This document shows positions 5,564-8,372 of a stretch of DNA of 8,372 nucleotides, one piece after another. The stretch lies in NCBI GenBank assembly GCA_030682505.1, contig JAUXOH010000243.1, forward strand, positions 1 to 8,372, written 5' to 3'. The position numbers and the translations under genes were made by a program. Below the pieces are notes generated by a model. It did no database searches and was not told the DNA's origin. It saw nothing but the letters and a program-made list of their open reading frames with translations. This DNA comes from Candidatus Didemnitutus sp. (GTDB lineage: Bacteria; Verrucomicrobiota; Verrucomicrobiia; Opitutales; Opitutaceae). How positions within the stretch are numbered: the first letter of the stretch is position 1; every line of letters begins with the position of its first letter.

Positions 5564-6736
5564 TTAGATTTTCCCGGCCTTGCGCTGTTCCACCAGCCGA
5601 TAAAAATCGGCGAAGAGCGGATCGGCGTCGTTCGGGCCGGGGGCGGCCTCGGGGTGATATTGGACCGAAAACACGGGCAGCTCCTTGTGGCGGAGGCCCT
5701 CGACGGTGTTGTCGTTGAGATTGATCTCGGTGACGACCGCGTTGCGCGCCTCGAGCGACTTCGGGTCGGTGGCGAAGCCGTGGTTTTGCGCGGTGATCGA
5801 GACCTTGCCGGTTTCGAGGTTTTTCACGGGCTGGTTGCCGCCCCGGTGGCCGAACTTGAGTTTGTAGGTGGTGCCGCCGATCGCGTGCGTGAGCATTTGA
5901 TGGCCGAGGCAGATGCCGAAGATCGGGTAGTCCGGCAACAGGCCGCTGACGGTCTGGTGAATGTAGGGCAGGGCGGCGGGATCGCCGGGGCCGTTGGAGA
6001 GGAACACCGCATCAACGCCGTGCGCGCGCACTTCCTCATGCGTGGCGGTGGCGGGGAAAACCTGCACCTCGAAGCCGTGGCGGACGAGTTTGCGGAAGAT
6101 CGTGTATTTGGCGCCGAAATCGAAGGCGGCGACCTTGAATTTTTTCTTCGGCGTGATGGTCAGGCCCTGCGTGGTGCCGACCGGAAGATATTGCGCATTG
6201 TGCCGCGAGGCGTCGTCGGCTCCCCAGAGATACGGCGCTTGGCAGGTCGTCTCCTTGACGTAGTCGCTGCCGGCCATGTCCTGCCAGGCGCGGGCGCGGG
6301 CCACCGCGTCCTCGTCGCTCAGCGGCAGGGTGGAGAGACAGCACTTCATCGCCCCGTCGACGCGGAGCTTCTTGGTGAGCGCGCGAGTGTCGACTTCGCT
6401 GATGCCCGGGATGCCGTATTTTTTCAGATAGGCATCGAGCGACATCTGGCTGCGCCAATTGCTCACGACGGGAGAGACTTCCCTGACCACGAAACCACTG
6501 GCCCGCGGCGCGGCGTGTTCCTCGTCCTCGGCGTTGATCCCGTAGTTGCCGATCTGCACGGCCGTCATGGTGACGATCTGCCCGAAGTAGGATGGATCGG
6601 TCAGAATCTCCTGATAGCCGGTCATCGACGTGTTGAACACGCACTCGCCGGCGATGGTCGCATCGGCGCCGAAGGCGGCGCCGCGAAACACACTGCCATC
6701 TTCCAAGGCTAGAATCGCGGGTTTGGGGGCAGACAT
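5564..6736 (-). CDS. carA: Carbamoyl phosphate synthase small (glutaminase) subunit
   Basis: The 390-residue product is CarA. It hydrolyses glutamine and passes ammonia to the large subunit CarB, giving carbamoyl phosphate for pyrimidine and arginine synthesis in the cytosol. The N-terminal CarA domain shows EDGSVFRG (12-19), FNTSMTGYQEILTDPSY (34-50), GNYG (63-66) and the DTRAL segment (116-120). The C-terminal class I glutamine amidotransferase domain starts near 200 and shows SNGPGDP (247-253), the nucleophile Cys276 in GICLGHQ, and His361 and Glu363 in YHPEAAPGP completing the triad. Length is normal and nothing is missing. The ATG at 6736 gives the expected N-terminus; no Shine-Dalgarno precedes it. 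carB often follows carA, but here the R-M pair follows instead, so carB must be elsewhere or displaced. It diverges from the KamA-type gene. Confidence 0.96.
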   Translation of the reverse strand: MSAPKPAILALEDGSVFRGAAFGADATIAGECVFNTSMTGYQEILTDPSYFGQIVTMTAVQIGNYGINAEDEEHAAPRASGFVVREVSPVVSNWRSQMSLDAYLKKYGIPGISEVDTRALTKKLRVDGAMKCCLSTLPLSDEDAVARARAWQDMAGSDYVKETTCQAPYLWGADDASRHNAQYLPVGTTQGLTITPKKKFKVAAFDFGAKYTIFRKLVRHGFEVQVFPATATHEEVRAHGVDAVFLSNGPGDPAALPYIHQTVSGLLPDYPIFGICLGHQMLTHAIGGTTYKLKFGHRGGNQPVKNLETGKVSITAQNHGFATDPKSLEARNAVVTEINLNDNTVEGLRHKELPVFSVQYHPEAAPGPNDADPLFADFYRLVEQRKAGKI

Positions 6737-6890
6737 TAAAGAGGCACGAAAAGGACTTGGCCCGCGACTGCCAAGCGAGATTCCGAAAAAATTGCCGCTG
6801 CGCGGTCCCTCGTGGATCCGAACGGCTCCGTTCCACCCGCGAACCGCCGTTTGACACCCTCCGCAAACCGATTAGCCGTTCTACCCAGAA
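6737..6890. promoter_or_regulatory. Divergent intergenic region between carA and the kamA-like gene
   Basis: These 154 bp must hold promoters for both genes. On the plus strand a consensus -35 TTGACA occurs at 6851-6856, 34 bp before the KamA start, but the position 17 bp downstream reads AGCCGT, so no -10 fits. On the minus strand TTGGCA is followed after 17 bp by TTTCGT, a poor -10. No leader peptide, attenuator or long hairpin for pyrimidine or arginine control of carA is evident. Confidence 0.35.
6756..6775. promoter_or_regulatory. Inverted repeat upstream of carA, possible operator
   Basis: CTTGGC at 6756-6761 and GCCAAG at 6770-6775 form a perfect 6-bp dyad with an 8-bp spacer, beginning 19 bp upstream of the carA start. 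Its position within the expected 5' leader or core promoter of carA suits a regulator site or a small RNA hairpin. The regulator is unknown, and such a dyad can arise by chance. Confidence 0.25.
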
Positions 6891-8075
6891 ATGTCCCATA
6901 AAGAAGAACGCGCCACCTGGTTTGAGGGCCAGGGCCTTTGGCAACACATCCCCGAAGCCGACTGGCGCGACTGGACTTGGCAACTCAAGAACCGGATCAC
7001 CACCGTTGCGCAGATCGAGCGCCTCATGACCCTCACGCCGGACGAGAAGGCGGGCTGCCTTTTTGCGAGTCATAAACTCGCGCTGGCGATCACGCCTCAT
7101 TTTTTCAACCTGATCGATCGCAACGACCCGAACTGCCCGATTCGGCGCCAAGTCATTCCGCGGAGCGACGAGAGCATTGTGTCCGAAGAGGAGAGGCTCG
7201 ATTCCCTGGGCGAGGACGAGCATTCGCCCGTGCCCGGGCTGGTGCATCGCTACCCGGACCGCGTGCTCTTTCTCGTCACCGACCGTTGCGCGTCCTACTG
7301 CCGCTACTGCACGCGCAGCCGGTTGGTTTCGAACGCGCAGGACTATAATTTCCACCCGGAATACGAGCAGGCCCTCCGCTACATTGAAGCGCATCCCGAG
7401 GTGCGTGACGTGCTGCTCTCCGGGGGTGATCCGCTGCTGCTTTCGGACAAGAAAATCGATCACCTTCTCGGCCGTTTGCGGGCAATCAAGCACGTGGAGT
7501 TCATTCGCATCGGCACGCGCATCCCTGTCTTCCTGCCGCAGCGCATCACTCCGGAACTGTGCGAAGTGTTCAAGAAACACGGCCCGATCTGGATGAGCCT
7601 GCACATCAACCATCCGCGCGAGATCACGGCGGAGCTGCGGGAAGCCTGCGAGCGGTTGTCCTTTGCCGGCGTGCCCCTGGGCAATCAAAGCGTGTTGCTG
7701 CGCGGGGTGAACGATGAGGTCGAAGTGATGAAGACCCTCGTCCACCGCCTGCTGCAGATGCGCGTTCGGCCCTATTATCTTTACCAGATGGATCTCATTA
7801 CGGGCGGCGCCCACTTCAAGGCGGACGTCCGCAAGGGGCTCGAGATCATTGAGGCGTTGCGCGGCCACACGACCGGATACGCCGTGCCGCAATACGTCAT
7901 TGATGCTCCGGGTGGTGGCGGCAAGGTGCCTGTGAATCCCGATTACGTCGAAGAAATCACGGACGACGAAGTCGTGTTTCGCAACTTCGAGGGGCGCCGT
8001 TTCCGTTACCCGCTCAAGAGCACACCGGTGAAGGAAAAGACCGGCCAAGTGCTGCCGGCGGAAATACACCCGTAG
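6891..8075 (+). CDS. kamA: KamA-type radical-SAM aminomutase (probable lysine 2,3-aminomutase)
   Basis: The 394-residue product moves an alpha-amino group to the beta carbon using a [4Fe-4S] cluster, S-adenosylmethionine and pyridoxal phosphate. Cluster cysteines are Cys133, Cys137 and Cys140 in CASYCRYCTRSR. Arg142 corresponds to the carboxylate-binding Arg134 of clostridial lysine 2,3-aminomutase. LSGGDPL (176-182) is the usual SAM-side motif. Asp301 in YQMDL and Asp338 in DAPGGGGK match the two aspartates that hold the lysine side-chain amine, and Lys345 matches the PLP lysine. All are offset by the same +8 from the clostridial enzyme, so the core has no net insertion between them. This favours lysine as substrate over glutamate, but some relatives instead make beta-lysine for elongation factor P. 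The C-terminus is about 30 residues shorter than the clostridial enzyme. No acetyltransferase (AblB), EF-P or EF-P ligase gene is in the window, so the pathway is undecided. The ATG lacks a Shine-Dalgarno. Confidence 0.88.
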   Translation: MSHKEERATWFEGQGLWQHIPEADWRDWTWQLKNRITTVAQIERLMTLTPDEKAGCLFASHKLALAITPHFFNLIDRNDPNCPIRRQVIPRSDESIVSEEERLDSLGEDEHSPVPGLVHRYPDRVLFLVTDRCASYCRYCTRSRLVSNAQDYNFHPEYEQALRYIEAHPEVRDVLLSGGDPLLLSDKKIDHLLGRLRAIKHVEFIRIGTRIPVFLPQRITPELCEVFKKHGPIWMSLHINHPREITAELREACERLSFAGVPLGNQSVLLRGVNDEVEVMKTLVHRLLQMRVRPYYLYQMDLITGGAHFKADVRKGLEIIEALRGHTTGYAVPQYVIDAPGGGGKVPVNPDYVEEITDDEVVFRNFEGRRFRYPLKSTPVKEKTGQVLPAEIHP

Positions 8076-8098
8076 GCTCGACCGGTTTTTCGTCGGGC
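8076..8098 (+). terminator. Possible hairpin directly after the KamA stop codon
   Basis: GCTCGAC (8076-8082) can pair with GTCGGGC (8092-8098) with one G-U pair around a T-rich 9-base loop. It begins at the base after the TAG. No T-tract follows the stem, so it is at best a weak or Rho-assisted terminator. Confidence 0.25.
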
Positions 8099-8126
8099 AA
8101 TCCCATCTCCGGAGCGGAAAGTTTTC

Positions 8127-8149
8127 GTTTTGTTCAATTATGACAAAAC
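8127..8149. promoter_or_regulatory. Operator-like inverted repeat downstream of kamA-like gene
   Basis: GTTTTGT (8127-8133) and ACAAAAC (8143-8149) are perfect 7-bp inverted arms. Allowing one bulged T the pairing extends by CA/TG around an ATTA loop. It is AT-rich in a GC-rich genome and lies in a non-coding region. It could be a repressor binding site for a downstream gene or an RNA hairpin; no regulator is identifiable. Confidence 0.3.
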
Positions 8150-8256
8150 AGCGCCGGCGGCGCCATTGAGGTCCCCTGATTTGTTGGACGGGCAAGTAAT
8201 TGATTGCCAACTTGTAACAGATCGGATTTTGCCGAGACTGGATGGCCGGAGAAATC

Positions 8257-8280
8257 TCAGAAAAAATTCAACGTTTCTGA
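8257..8280. promoter_or_regulatory. Second inverted repeat near the window end
   Basis: TCAGAAA (8257-8263) and TTTCTGA (8274-8280) are perfect 7-bp arms separated by 10 bp. The string ATCTCAG at its left edge (8254-8260) recurs at 8294-8300. The arrangement would suit an operator upstream of a gene just beyond the window, but this is inference from position and symmetry only. Confidence 0.25.
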
Positions 8281-8372
8281 AAGTACTGCGTCTATCTCAG
8301 TGAAATCAGTGCGTCGTTTGTAACGAAACATTGTTTGTAGTTCTTACGGTTTGCTTGGTGTTAGGTCATGCA

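Larger units (their letters stand above)
8076..8372. other. Gene-free region with inverted repeats at the window end
   Basis: No credible gene is seen in these 297 bp. Composition is more AT-rich than in the coding regions, especially 8121-8150 and 8251-8372, as expected of an upstream regulatory region for a gene beyond the window. It holds the hairpin at 8076-8098, dyads at 8127-8149 and 8257-8280, and GCGCC-GGC-GGCGC at 8151-8163. An ATG at 8368 could begin a following gene but has only five bases in view. Confidence 0.5.

Noticed and set aside
5540..6712. 390-codon open frame on the plus strand opposite carA
   Set aside because: It is fully antisense to carA, which has complete catalytic motifs; the translated product resembles nothing.
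6851..6856. TTGACA as a promoter -35 for the KamA-type gene
   Set aside because: A perfect -35 hexamer but no acceptable -10 at 16-18 bp (AGCCGT at 17), so not listed as a promoter by itself.
6036..8210. 724-codon open frame on the minus strand
   Set aside because: It runs antisense to the KamA-type gene and then in another frame of carA. Its product is rich in Arg and His with no family motifs, as expected of a GC-rich shadow frame.
8368..8372. ATG at the window end as the start of a new gene
   Set aside because: Only five bases are visible, so no coding support is possible.

Overview
This window reads as a GC-rich Gram-negative chromosome. The gene content (KDO activation by KdsB, an HPr-type phosphocarrier with a regulatory serine, a full-length KamA-type aminomutase) and the lack of Shine-Dalgarno sequences would fit a Verrucomicrobiota/Opitutaceae-like bacterium. 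That taxonomic guess is an inference and was not tested. Apart from one restriction-modification pair, the window is mostly ordinary core genes.

Layout. 1-156 (+): C-terminal tail of an uncharacterised protein cut by the window edge. 205-1146 (+): exported DUF4097-like protein with nine TSGG(D/N) repeats, six of them exactly 18 residues apart. 1147-1288: gap with two strong hairpins. 1289-2098 (+): TatD-family metal-dependent hydrolase. 2166-2462 (-): HPr-type protein (ptsH). 2463-2539: AT-rich divergent promoter region. 2540-3283 (+): kdsB. 3284-3458: non-coding spacer with a hairpin. 3459-4301 (-): Eco29kI-like GIY-YIG restriction endonuclease. 4318-5487 (-): C5-cytosine DNA methyltransferase with a GTG start. 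5564-6736 (-): carA. 6737-6890: divergent promoter region. 6891-8075 (+): KamA-type radical-SAM aminomutase. 8076-8372: non-coding, relatively AT-rich, with several inverted repeats.

How the genes relate. The accessory element is the methyltransferase-endonuclease pair. The methyltransferase gene comes first, the endonuclease follows after 16 bp, and both read in the same direction as carA, which ends 76 bp upstream. They could be a Type II system recognising CCGCGG by analogy with Eco29kI, but the target is inferred. It sits between two housekeeping genes, tail-to-tail with kdsB, which suggests an insertion into a core-gene neighbourhood. The remaining genes (nucleic-acid or peptide repair hydrolase, PTS-type regulation, LPS sugar activation, carbamoyl phosphate synthesis, beta-amino-acid formation) do not form one pathway. 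I found no convincing novel multi-gene system. The items most worth following up are the R-M pair with its extended endonuclease N-terminus and upstream palindrome, the 18-residue repeat protein, and the KamA enzyme without a visible partner.
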